Shown piece after piece: positions 45,745-53,528 of a stretch of 64,000 nt of DNA (position 1 is the stretch's first letter; every line of letters begins with the position of its first letter). This DNA is from Rhodoblastus sp963704565 (lineage in GTDB: Bacteria; Pseudomonadota; Alphaproteobacteria; Rhizobiales; Beijerinckiaceae), in contig OY969917.1 in assembly GCA_963704565.1 (NCBI GenBank), positions 62,001 through 126,000 of the forward strand. The letters are read 5' to 3'. The notes under the pieces are model-generated. The model did not search any database, was not told where the DNA came from, and was given only the letters and a program-made list of their open reading frames with translations. The position numbers were made by a program, and so were the translations under genes.

Positions 45745-45935
45745 CTCCCTCTCCCCACTTCAGCGGGGAGAGGCATAGGGCGTCGAATGACGCCCGCCTA
45801 AAGACGGGCTATCGGTGAGGGGCCGGGGGACTGGCCTCGACGCCGATCGCGCCTCGAACATTCTCATCCTGACGACATTCGAACTTACGCCCCGGCCCCT
45901 CACCCTAACCCTCTCCCCGCTCGCGGGGAGAGGGG
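45745..45935. repeat. Long inverted-repeat element between murB and ddl
   Basis: Starts with CTCCCTCTCCCC..GGGGAGAGG and ends with GGCCCCTCACCCTAACC and CTCTCCCCgctcgcGGGGAGAGGGG. The inner part holds CGCCCGCCtaaaGACGGGC and GGTGAGGGGCCGG with a complementary GCCCCGGCCCCTCAC. Same family as 24401-24555, sharing CGATCGCGCC in the centre. It fills most of the 250-base gap. Confidence 0.85.
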
Positions 45936-45977
45936 ACAAGCCAGCGAGAGGAAAGGGGGACGGACGAGGAGACAAAT

Positions 45978-46901
45978 ATGACCAAACATGTCGCGGTTCT
46001 GATGGGCGGTTTTTCCAGCGAGCGCAGTGTGTCCCTGCGCTCCGGCGAGGCCTGCGCCAAGGCGCTCGAAGCGCAGGATTTCAAGGTTTCGCGCGTCGAT
46101 GTCGGCCGCGATGTCGCGGAAGTTCTGGCCAGGCTCAAGCCTGACGTCGCGCTCAACGCCTTGCACGGGCCGGGCGGCGAGGATGGCGTGATCCAGGGCG
46201 TGCTGGAGCTGCTGCGCCTCCCCTACAGCCATTCCGGCGTGCTGGCCTCGGCGCTGGCCGCCAACAAGGAAAAGGCGAAAATCGTCTTCGCCGCGGCGGG
46301 GGTTCCGGTTCCCGCCGGCAAGACCGTCTCGCGCTTCGAGGCGGCGAAGGAGCATGTCCTGCCGCCGCCCTATGTGCTCAAGCCGATTTCGGAAGGCTCG
46401 TCCTACGGCGTGTTCATCGTCAAGGAGGGAACCTCGCATCCGCCGCAGGAATTGCTGCGCCCCGACTGGTCCCATGGCGACCTGATGCTGGCGGAAAAAT
46501 TCATCGCCGGCCGCGAATTGACCTGCGCGGTGATGGGCGACCGGGCGCTGGGCGTCACCGAGATCAAGGCCGTGTCGAGCGAATGGTACGATTTCGATTC
46601 CAAATATGCGCCGGGGGGGTCGATTTACGAACTTCCTGCAAAAGTTAAAGAAAATATTTACCAAACTGTTCAAGATTTGGCGTTGAAGGCGCACAGGGCC
46701 CTCGGATGCCGCGGCATGAGCCGAACCGACTTTCGCTACGACGACCGCCCCGGAGGTACGGGCGAGCTCGTCGTTCTGGAAGTGAATACTCAGCCAGGCA
46801 TGACCGAGACCTCCCTTGCGCCCGAAATGGCCGCTTATGCCGGCGTTCCGTTCGGTGAGCTTGTAAAATGGATGGTGGAAGACGCCTCCTGCGACCGGTA
46901 G
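45978..46901 (+). CDS. ddlB: D-alanine--D-alanine ligase
   Basis: 307 residues, ATP-grasp fold. HVAVLMGGFSSERSVSLRSG at the start, ALHGPGGEDGVIQG, VLKPISEGSSYGV, and the C-terminal VLEVNTQPGMTETSL with metal ligands. It makes D-Ala-D-Ala for MurF. The stretch 46620-46680 is strikingly A/T-rich against a GC-rich gene. The last 34 bases overlap ftsQ in another frame. Confidence 0.96.
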   Translation: MTKHVAVLMGGFSSERSVSLRSGEACAKALEAQDFKVSRVDVGRDVAEVLARLKPDVALNALHGPGGEDGVIQGVLELLRLPYSHSGVLASALAANKEKAKIVFAAAGVPVPAGKTVSRFEAAKEHVLPPPYVLKPISEGSSYGVFIVKEGTSHPPQELLRPDWSHGDLMLAEKFIAGRELTCAVMGDRALGVTEIKAVSSEWYDFDSKYAPGGSIYELPAKVKENIYQTVQDLALKAHRALGCRGMSRTDFRYDDRPGGTGELVVLEVNTQPGMTETSLAPEMAAYAGVPFGELVKWMVEDASCDR

Positions 46902-47932
46902 ATGGGCTTGATCCAGCCCTCGCGTCTCCGCGCGCCGCGCTCGCCGGCGCCGCGGCCGGCCCCTTCCAGGGTTTTTCCTTTCTGCATCCGCGCCTCCATC
47001 CGCGCCTCCATCCGCGCCTCGATCCGCGCCTCGATCCGCGCCTCGATCCGCGCCTCCATCCGCGCGCGGAAGAGCGCCGCGCCAGAACCGCGCCGCGCCG
47101 CAGGCCCCGCGTCCGCGAGGACGCCAGCGCGCTGACGACTTTCCTGCGGCTGCCGGGCCTCGGCTCCGTTCTCGCCATCGCATTGCTCTGCGGCGCGGGC
47201 CTGATCGGCGCCGTCGCCAACGGCCAATATGCCGGTTTCGTGAAGGAAAATGGCGCGCCCGGCGACACGATTGCGCGCGCGCTCGGCTTCGGCATCGACG
47301 CGGTCACCATCGCCGGCCAGCATGAAGTCTCGGACAAGGAGATTCTCGAGATCGCCGGCGTCGATTCCAAACAATCGCTGCTGTTTCTCGACGCCAGCGC
47401 GCTGCGCGACCGTCTGCTCGCCTTGCCGCTGATCAAGAACGCCAGCGTCCGCAAGTTTTTCCCCGACCGGCTCGTCATCGACGTGACCGAGCGCAAGCCC
47501 TTCGGCCTGTGGCAGAAGGACGGCGCGGTCTCGATCGTCGCCGCCGACGGCGCGCCGATCGACAAGCTCGGCAATCCGAAATTCGAATCCCTGCCTTTCG
47601 TGGTCGGCGACGGGGCCAATGAGCGGATCGGCGAATATGTCGCCCTGCTCGACGCCGCCGGCGACTTGCGCGGCAAGATTCGCGCCGGAATCCTGGTTTC
47701 GCGGCGGCGCTGGAGCCTCAAGATGACCTCCGGCGTGGATGTTCTTCTGCCCGAGGCCGATCCGCGACAGGCGGTGGCGCTTCTGGCGCGGCTCGAAGCC
47801 GAATCCGGCTTGATCGAAAAGGCGGTGGTTTCGCTCGACCTGCGCGTTCCCGGCAAGCTTTATGTGCGCCTGACCGAGGAGGCCGCCGCCGCGCGCGCCG
47901 CCGCGTCGCACGGGAAGGGAGCGCATAAATGA
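46868..47932 (+). CDS. ftsQ: Cell division protein FtsQ
   Basis: 354 residues. Long cytoplasmic N-terminus (~90) rich in Arg/Pro with a tandem HPRL/DPRL tetrapeptide repeated about seven times (~39-66); one helix (about 97-115, VLAIALLCGAGLIGAVANG); a POTRA domain (about 130-200, DAVTIAGQHEVSDKEIL) and the FtsQ beta domain. It links the early and late divisome via FtsL/FtsB. The start overlaps ddl by 34 bases after a GGTGAG site; no other start in frame fits. ATGA overlap with ftsA. Confidence 0.92.
   Translation: MDGGRRLLRPVDGLDPALASPRAALAGAAAGPFQGFSFLHPRLHPRLHPRLDPRLDPRLDPRLHPRAEERRARTAPRRRPRVREDASALTTFLRLPGLGSVLAIALLCGAGLIGAVANGQYAGFVKENGAPGDTIARALGFGIDAVTIAGQHEVSDKEILEIAGVDSKQSLLFLDASALRDRLLALPLIKNASVRKFFPDRLVIDVTERKPFGLWQKDGAVSIVAADGAPIDKLGNPKFESLPFVVGDGANERIGEYVALLDAAGDLRGKIRAGILVSRRRWSLKMTSGVDVLLPEADPRQAVALLARLEAESGLIEKAVVSLDLRVPGKLYVRLTEEAAAARAAASHGKGAHK
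46985..47066 (+). repeat. 12-bp tandem repeats in ftsQ
   Basis: About seven units of (C/G)ATCCGCGCCTC, in the order C,C,C,G,G,G,C at the first base, encoding HPRL or DPRL. Twelve bases keep the frame, so copy number could change without harm. Confidence 0.9.
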
Positions 47933-49242
47933 TCGCTTCCGTCCATCTGCCCCGGATCAAGCCGATCTCCACGCGCAAGAGCTCGATCCTTTGCGTGCTC
48001 GACGTCGGCGCCTCCAAAGTGGTCTGCCTGATCGCCAAGCTGATCCCGGCCGAGCCCTCCGACCTTCTGCGCGGCCGCACCCATCGCACCCGCATACTCG
48101 GCATCGGCCATCAGCGGTCGCGCGGCATCAAGGGCGGCGTGGTCGTCGACATGGACGAGGCCGAGGCCGCGATCCGCCTCGCGGTGGACGCCGCCGAACG
48201 CATGGCCAAGGCGCAGGTCGAAAGCGTGATCGTCGCCAATCACGGCGGCCGGCTCGGATCGGCCTATTTCCACGCCCGTGTGCCGGTGACGCGCAGCGTC
48301 TCGGAAAACGACATCCATCGCGTGCTGGAGGCGACCAGCCTGCGCACCGCGCAGCAGGGCCGGGCGATCCTGCACAGCCTGCCGACCGGATTCAATCTCG
48401 ACGGGGCCGGCGGCATCCGCGACCCCAAGGGCATGATGGGCGAGGCGCTGGGCGCCGACCTCCATGTCGTCAGCGCCGACGCGGCGGCGCTCAGCAATCT
48501 TCTGCTGGCGGTCGAGCGCTGCCATCTCTCCATCGAGGCGGTGGTCGCCACCCCCTACGCCTCCGGCCTCGCGGTGCTGGTGGACGACGAGGCGGTGCTG
48601 GGCGCGACCGTGCTCGACCTCGGCGGCGGCTCGGTGAGCCTCGGCGTCTTCCGCGACGGCAAGCTGATGCACGGCGACGCCTTCGCGGTCGGCGGCAAGC
48701 ATATCACCATGGACATCGCGCGCGGCCTCAACACGCGGCTCGCCGACGCCGAGCGGCTCAAGACGCTTTACGGCAGCGCCATCTCCTCGCCGTCCGACGA
48801 CCGCGAAACCCTGACCATTCCCCAGGTCGGCGACGACGGCGACGGCGCGATCCATATTTCCAAATCGCAGCTCACCCGCATCATCCGCCCGCGCGTCGAG
48901 GAAATTCTCGAACTGGCGCGCGACCGCCTCAAGGCCGCGGGCTTCCCGCCGACCGCCGGCGGCCGGATCGTTCTCACCGGCGGGGCGAGCCAGCTCACCG
49001 GCCTGCCCGAGGCGGCGCGCCGCATTATGGGCGGCCAGATTCGCGTCGGGCGTCCGCTCGGCGTCCAGGGCATGCCGGAATCGGCGAAAAGCCCCGGCTT
49101 CTCCGCCTCGGTCGGGCTGCTGGTCTATCCGCAATTCTCGAATGTCGAATATTTCGAGCCAAGCCGCTCCAGCGGGGGCGGGGAGGCCCGCCCGGCGGGC
49201 TATTTCGGCAGGGTCGGGCGATGGATCAAGGAAAGTTTCTGA
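47929..49242 (+). CDS. ftsA: Cell division protein FtsA
   Basis: 437 residues, actin-like fold: phosphate-1 LDVGASKVVCLIAKL (~23-37), the SHS2/1C domain with HVVSADAAALSNLL, phosphate-2 LDLGGGSVSLGVF and adenosine motif LTGGASQLTGL. The C-terminus (GYFGRVGRWIKESF) is an amphipathic membrane-targeting helix. It tethers FtsZ to the membrane. Overlaps ftsQ by 4 bases. Confidence 0.96.
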   Translation: MIASVHLPRIKPISTRKSSILCVLDVGASKVVCLIAKLIPAEPSDLLRGRTHRTRILGIGHQRSRGIKGGVVVDMDEAEAAIRLAVDAAERMAKAQVESVIVANHGGRLGSAYFHARVPVTRSVSENDIHRVLEATSLRTAQQGRAILHSLPTGFNLDGAGGIRDPKGMMGEALGADLHVVSADAAALSNLLLAVERCHLSIEAVVATPYASGLAVLVDDEAVLGATVLDLGGGSVSLGVFRDGKLMHGDAFAVGGKHITMDIARGLNTRLADAERLKTLYGSAISSPSDDRETLTIPQVGDDGDGAIHISKSQLTRIIRPRVEEILELARDRLKAAGFPPTAGGRIVLTGGASQLTGLPEAARRIMGGQIRVGRPLGVQGMPESAKSPGFSASVGLLVYPQFSNVEYFEPSRSSGGGEARPAGYFGRVGRWIKESF

Positions 49243-49327
49243 CGTGAAAGGCGAAGCCGCGATTGGGCGGCGGGGTTCAAAGGCGAATGGCGCGAGCGCG
49301 CAGCTCCAGGGAACATGAGGACAGAAA

Positions 49328-51058
49328 ATGACGATTAACTTGAAAGCGCCGGAATTGCGTGAACTGAAGCCCCGCATCATGGTGTGCGGCGTGGGCGGCG
49401 CCGGCGGCAACGCCGTCAACAACATGATCGATTCCGGTCTCGCCGGGGTCGATTTCATCGTCGCCAACACCGACGCCCAGGCGCTGACCAGCTCGCGCGC
49501 CGAGCGCATCATCCAGATGGGCCTGCAGGTGACCGAGGGCCTCGGCGCCGGCTCGCAGCCGGAAGTCGGCCGCGCCTCGGCGGAGGAGGCGATCGAGGAA
49601 ATCCGCGATCATCTGTCCGGCGCCCACATGGTTTTCGTCACCGCCGGCATGGGCGGCGGCACCGGCACCGGCGCGGCGCCGGTCATCGCCCGCACCGCGC
49701 GCGACATGGGCATTCTCACGGTCGGCGTGGTCACCAAACCGTTCCAGTTCGAGGGCATCCGCCGCATGCGCATCGCCGATTCCGGCATCGAGGAGCTGCA
49801 CCAGGCGGTCGACACGCTGATCGTCATCCCCAACCAGAATCTGTTCCGCGTCGCCAATGAGAAGACCACCTTCGCCGACGCCTTCTCCATGGCCGATCAG
49901 GTGCTTTATTCCGGCGTCGCCTGCATCACCGACCTGATGGTGCGCGAGGGCCTGATCAATCTCGATTTCGCCGACGTCCGCGCCATCATGCGCGACATGG
50001 GCAAGGCGATGATGGGCACCGGCGAGGCCACCGGCGAGCGCCGCGCCATTCTCGCCGCCGAGGCGGCAATCGCCAATCCGCTACTCGACGAAGTGTCGAT
50101 GAAGGGCGCCAAGGGCCTGCTGATTTCGATCACCGGCGGCAACGACCTCACCCTTTATGAGGTGGACGAAGCCGCCAGCCGCATCCGCCAGGAAGTGGAC
50201 GAAGACGCCAATATCATCCTTGGCGCGACCTTCGACCAGGGCCTGGAAGGGGTGATCCGGGTCTCCGTCGTCGCCACCGGCATCGACAAGCCCGCCGGCG
50301 CCTCCGAGCTGAACGATCAGCGCATCGCGGCCGAGGCCGTCGAGCGCCTGCGCCTCCAGGCGGCGGCCCGTCAGGCCGAAACCCTTCAGCCCGCGCGTCC
50401 CGCGCCGCCCGCGCCGGAAGCCTATTACGCGCCGCAGGCCGTCGAGGCCGCGCCCCAGCCGGCGCCCGGGCCGCAGCCGACGCCCGCTTATGCGCCGCCG
50501 CCGGCCGCCCCGCAGATCTATGCGCCGCACCATGGCGACATTCAGATCAAGCCCATGGGGCCGCCCCCGTCGGCCTATCAGGAGCCCCCGGCCGCGCCGG
50601 CGCGCCGCGTCGCCGAGACGCACGCGGTCGCCGAGCCTTTCGTTCCGCCGCCGGCCGAACAGCCCATGCGCGCGCCGCGCATGCCCAGCATCGACGAACT
50701 GCCTTTGCCGGGACAGAACCTGATGCGCGGCGTCCAGCAGAACGCCCCGGCGTCGGAAACCCGCCGCCGCACCCTGCTTGAGCGTCTCGCCACTTTCGGC
50801 ATGAGCCGCGCCGAGGAACAGGGCGCCGCCGCGCCGATGGCCGCCCCCGCTCTCCAGGGGCCCGCCCAGGCTCCCGCCCAGGCGCCTGTGGGCTATGCGC
50901 CGCGTCAGCCCCAGCCTTCGCAGGTTCACGCAGAATACGCCAAGCGTCCGCCGGCCCAGCGCCCTTCCGCCACGATCGACGCCAATGGCCGCGGCTATCC
51001 GCGCGCGGAGGAGGATCACCTCGAAATTCCAGCCTTCCTGCGGCGCCAATCGAGCTGA
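49328..51058 (+). CDS. ftsZ: Cell division GTPase FtsZ
   Basis: 576 residues with an AGGACAG ribosome site. Tubulin signature GGGTGTGAAP (~110-119), CGVGGAGGNAVNNMI near the N-terminus and the T7 loop region NLDFADVRAIM. A ~240-residue Pro/Ala-rich linker follows (typical of the long alphaproteobacterial FtsZ), ending in the conserved peptide HLEIPAFLRRQSS, which binds FtsA and other tethers. Forms the Z-ring. A terminator follows, ending the main cluster. Confidence 0.97.
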   Translation: MTINLKAPELRELKPRIMVCGVGGAGGNAVNNMIDSGLAGVDFIVANTDAQALTSSRAERIIQMGLQVTEGLGAGSQPEVGRASAEEAIEEIRDHLSGAHMVFVTAGMGGGTGTGAAPVIARTARDMGILTVGVVTKPFQFEGIRRMRIADSGIEELHQAVDTLIVIPNQNLFRVANEKTTFADAFSMADQVLYSGVACITDLMVREGLINLDFADVRAIMRDMGKAMMGTGEATGERRAILAAEAAIANPLLDEVSMKGAKGLLISITGGNDLTLYEVDEAASRIRQEVDEDANIILGATFDQGLEGVIRVSVVATGIDKPAGASELNDQRIAAEAVERLRLQAAARQAETLQPARPAPPAPEAYYAPQAVEAAPQPAPGPQPTPAYAPPPAAPQIYAPHHGDIQIKPMGPPPSAYQEPPAAPARRVAETHAVAEPFVPPPAEQPMRAPRMPSIDELPLPGQNLMRGVQQNAPASETRRRTLLERLATFGMSRAEEQGAAAPMAAPALQGPAQAPAQAPVGYAPRQPQPSQVHAEYAKRPPAQRPSATIDANGRGYPRAEEDHLEIPAFLRRQSS

Positions 51059-51100
51059 AAATCGCCCCAACAATGGCGGCGAATGATCCTGCGCACCCGA

Positions 51101-51127
51101 AAAACCCGCCGAAAGGCGGGTTTTTTT
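51101..51127 (+). terminator. Rho-independent terminator after ftsZ
   Basis: AAAACCCGCC-gaaa-GGCGGG followed by seven T. A GNRA-type tetraloop on a GC-rich stem and a U-tract: a strong terminator 43 bases after the ftsZ stop. Confidence 0.93.
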
Positions 51128-51444
51128 GTCGTCATCGCCAACCGGATCGCTAAAAAGTGAAATTTCCGGCTGGTCCGATCGGGGCTAAAATGAGGTTAAT
51201 TTGTAACAGCCGCGTAAGAAAGAGTGATTTGTGAGGATCCGTCCCGGCCGGTACCCTTCTTCATGGCGAATCATTGGTTTTCGTAGGCTGTGAGGTCTGT
51301 CGGATTCCTGCTTGGGGGCTCCCTTGGGTTTCGCCGCGCCTCTTTCGGGATGGCGTTTTCGGGGCGGCGCGGCGATGTCGTGGCCAAACCGGGGCGCGAC
51401 CGCAATTCTCTCGTGGCTCCACGGGACGAGCAAACGGAAATATA
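51128..51444 (+). promoter_or_regulatory. Intergenic region with probable lpxC promoter
   Basis: No gene is seen in this gap. TTTCCG (51163-51168) and TAAAAT (51186-51191), 17 bases apart, could be a promoter; TTGTAA (51201) with TGATTT (51225) is a weaker second. About 250 bases of leader would then precede lpxC, long enough for post-transcriptional control, but I see no clear structure. Confidence 0.4.
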
Positions 51445-52395
51445 ATGAAGCAGCGCTTTCAAACCACGCTTCGCCAACGCATCGTTCTGGCTGGAGGGAT
51501 TGGCGTTCATTCCGGCAAGCCCGTTCGTGTCGTTCTCAATCCGGCCGACGCCGGCTCCGGCCTGGTTTTTCTGCGCAGCGGCCTGCCGGACGGCGGCAGC
51601 CGCGCCATCGCGGCCAATTGGTCCAAGGTGACCATGACCGAGCTTTGCACCGTCATCGGCGACGGCGCCCAGCATATGGTCGCCACCATCGAACATCTGG
51701 TCGCGGCCTTGCGCGGCCTCGGGGTGGACAATTGCCTCGTCGAGGTTGACGGCCCCGAAGTGCCGATCATGGACGGCTCGGCCGCCGCTTTCGTCGAGGC
51801 CATTGACCGCGCCGGAATCGTCCGTCTCGACGCGCATCGGCGCTATCTCAAGATTCTCAAGCCGGTCCGCGTCGAACAGGGGCGCGCTTTCGCCGAACTT
51901 CTTCCGGCGGAAAAGGGCTTCCGCCTCGATGTCGAGATCGACTTCAAGAGCGAGGCGATCGGCCGCCAGCGCAAGAGTCTCGATCTCGACGCCCATTCGT
52001 TCCGCCGCGATCTGGCGCGCGCCCGCACCTTCGGCTTCCTCTCGGACGTCAAAAAGCTGGTCATGGCCGGCTTCGCTTTGGGCGCGTCGCTCGAAAATTC
52101 CGTCGGCATCGACGAAGACCGTGTCCTCAACCCGGAAGGCTTGCGTTTCTCGGACGAATTCGTTCGCCACAAAATGCTCGACGCCGTCGGCGACCTCGCT
52201 TTGGCCGGCGCCCCGATCGTCGGCGCCTATCGTTCCTATTGCGGCGGCCACAAGTTGAATGTCGCCGTGCTGGCGGCCCTGTTCGACGACCGGTCGGCCT
52301 ATCGTTTCGTCGATGTCGCGCCGCTTCCGCGCGAAGGCGTCCGCGCCGATCTCGGCCTGGTCGCGTCCCCGGTCTATATGGCGGAACGCAGCTGA
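51445..52395 (+). CDS. lpxC: UDP-3-O-acyl-GlcNAc deacetylase
   Basis: 316 residues from ATG 51445 (MKQRFQTTLRQ, family start). Zn ligands H84 (ATIEHLVAAL), H242 and D246 (RHKMLDAVGDL) and the catalytic His of SYCGGHKLN are present; E83 is the general base. Commits UDP-acyl-GlcNAc to lipid A. It follows ftsZ as in other Hyphomicrobiales but has its own leader. Confidence 0.96.
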   Translation: MKQRFQTTLRQRIVLAGGIGVHSGKPVRVVLNPADAGSGLVFLRSGLPDGGSRAIAANWSKVTMTELCTVIGDGAQHMVATIEHLVAALRGLGVDNCLVEVDGPEVPIMDGSAAAFVEAIDRAGIVRLDAHRRYLKILKPVRVEQGRAFAELLPAEKGFRLDVEIDFKSEAIGRQRKSLDLDAHSFRRDLARARTFGFLSDVKKLVMAGFALGASLENSVGIDEDRVLNPEGLRFSDEFVRHKMLDAVGDLALAGAPIVGAYRSYCGGHKLNVAVLAALFDDRSAYRFVDVAPLPREGVRADLGLVASPVYMAERS

Positions 52396-52585
52396 ACCGG
52401 TCCGGCGAAGGCGGCCGGGTCTTAAATTTGCCGTAAAAAGCCGCTTTTTGCTTTTGCGCGCGCCGCGCTTTTCGTCTAAGAGCGACGGCGGTCGCCGGAC
52501 GCGCGCCCATTGGCGCTTTCGCCGCGAAATGCCAATGCCGAACTTGTCCGGGCCCGGCGCGCCCGCCCGATCACGAGCGTGTTGA

Positions 52586-53467
52586 ATGAACCATCCGCAT
52601 TCCCTTGGCCTCAGGACTTTTCGCGCCGTCGTTCTCGCCGGCGCGGCGTTGGCCGTCAGCGCGCCCCAGGCCTTCTGCTTTTCGCTCGACGACCTCAATC
52701 CCTTCGCCAAGAAGAAATATGAGATGAAGCTCGATCCGGTCGTTTCGGCGGATCGCCTCTATAACGAGGGCCTGATCAAGATCGACCATCACGATTACGA
52801 GGCCGCCGTCAAGCAATTCGCCGCGTTGCAGAAGCAATATCCGTTCAGCGAATGGGCGCGCAAAGGCCTGGTGATGGAGGTCTATTCCAATTATCTCAAC
52901 CAATCCTATGTGGACGCCTCCACCGCCGCCGACCGCTACATCTCGCTCTATCCCAATTCGGACGATGTGGCTTATGTGAATTATCTCGCCGGACAGGCGA
53001 TGTATGGCGACATGCCGGACGTCCAGCGCGACCAGGATCGCGTCGTCAAGGCGCTGAAATATTACCAGACCGTGGTCGACAAATATCCCAAGTCGAAATA
53101 TGCGGCGGACGCGCATCTCAAGATCGACATCTGCCGCGACCAGCTCGCGGGCCATGAACTCGATATCGGACGCTATTATCTGAAGCGCGCCAATTACGCC
53201 GCGGCGATCAACCGCTTCCACGACGTTCTGGCCAAATATCAGAACACGCGCGAGGTCGAGGAGGCGCTGGAGCGTCTGACCGAGGCCTATCTCGCCATGG
53301 GAATCACCCAGGAAGCCGAAACCGCCGCCGCGGTTCTGGGCGCGAATTACCCCAATTCGCAATGGTACAAGGACGCCTTCGAGCGTCTCCAGTCGAGCGG
53401 CCTGTCGCCGCACGAACATACGGATTCGTGGATTTCCAAGACCTTCAAAAAGGTCGGATTGAGCTGA
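52586..53467 (+). CDS. bamD: Outer membrane assembly factor BamD
   Basis: 293 residues with TPR-type helices (RLYNEGLIKIDHHDYEAAVKQF; YPFSEWARKGLVMEVYSNYL in part). BamD is essential in the BAM complex that inserts outer-membrane beta-barrels. An N-terminal export signal is seen, but the usual lipobox (L-A/S-G/A-C) is not: the only Cys is C31 in QAFCFS. Lipidation is therefore doubtful. It sits between lpxC and recN as in relatives. Confidence 0.9.
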   Translation: MNHPHSLGLRTFRAVVLAGAALAVSAPQAFCFSLDDLNPFAKKKYEMKLDPVVSADRLYNEGLIKIDHHDYEAAVKQFAALQKQYPFSEWARKGLVMEVYSNYLNQSYVDASTAADRYISLYPNSDDVAYVNYLAGQAMYGDMPDVQRDQDRVVKALKYYQTVVDKYPKSKYAADAHLKIDICRDQLAGHELDIGRYYLKRANYAAAINRFHDVLAKYQNTREVEEALERLTEAYLAMGITQEAETAAAVLGANYPNSQWYKDAFERLQSSGLSPHEHTDSWISKTFKKVGLS

Positions 53468-53528
53468 AGCGCGTTTCCGTTTATTCCTGCGGACCCTGGG
53501 GCGGATAGCCCCTGTCGAGGCAGGGTCC

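Noticed and set aside
46902..47135. A second frame over the ftsQ repeats reading SIRA units
   Set aside because: It stops soon after the repeat and has no similarity to FtsQ; the 46868 frame carries the membrane helix and POTRA domain.
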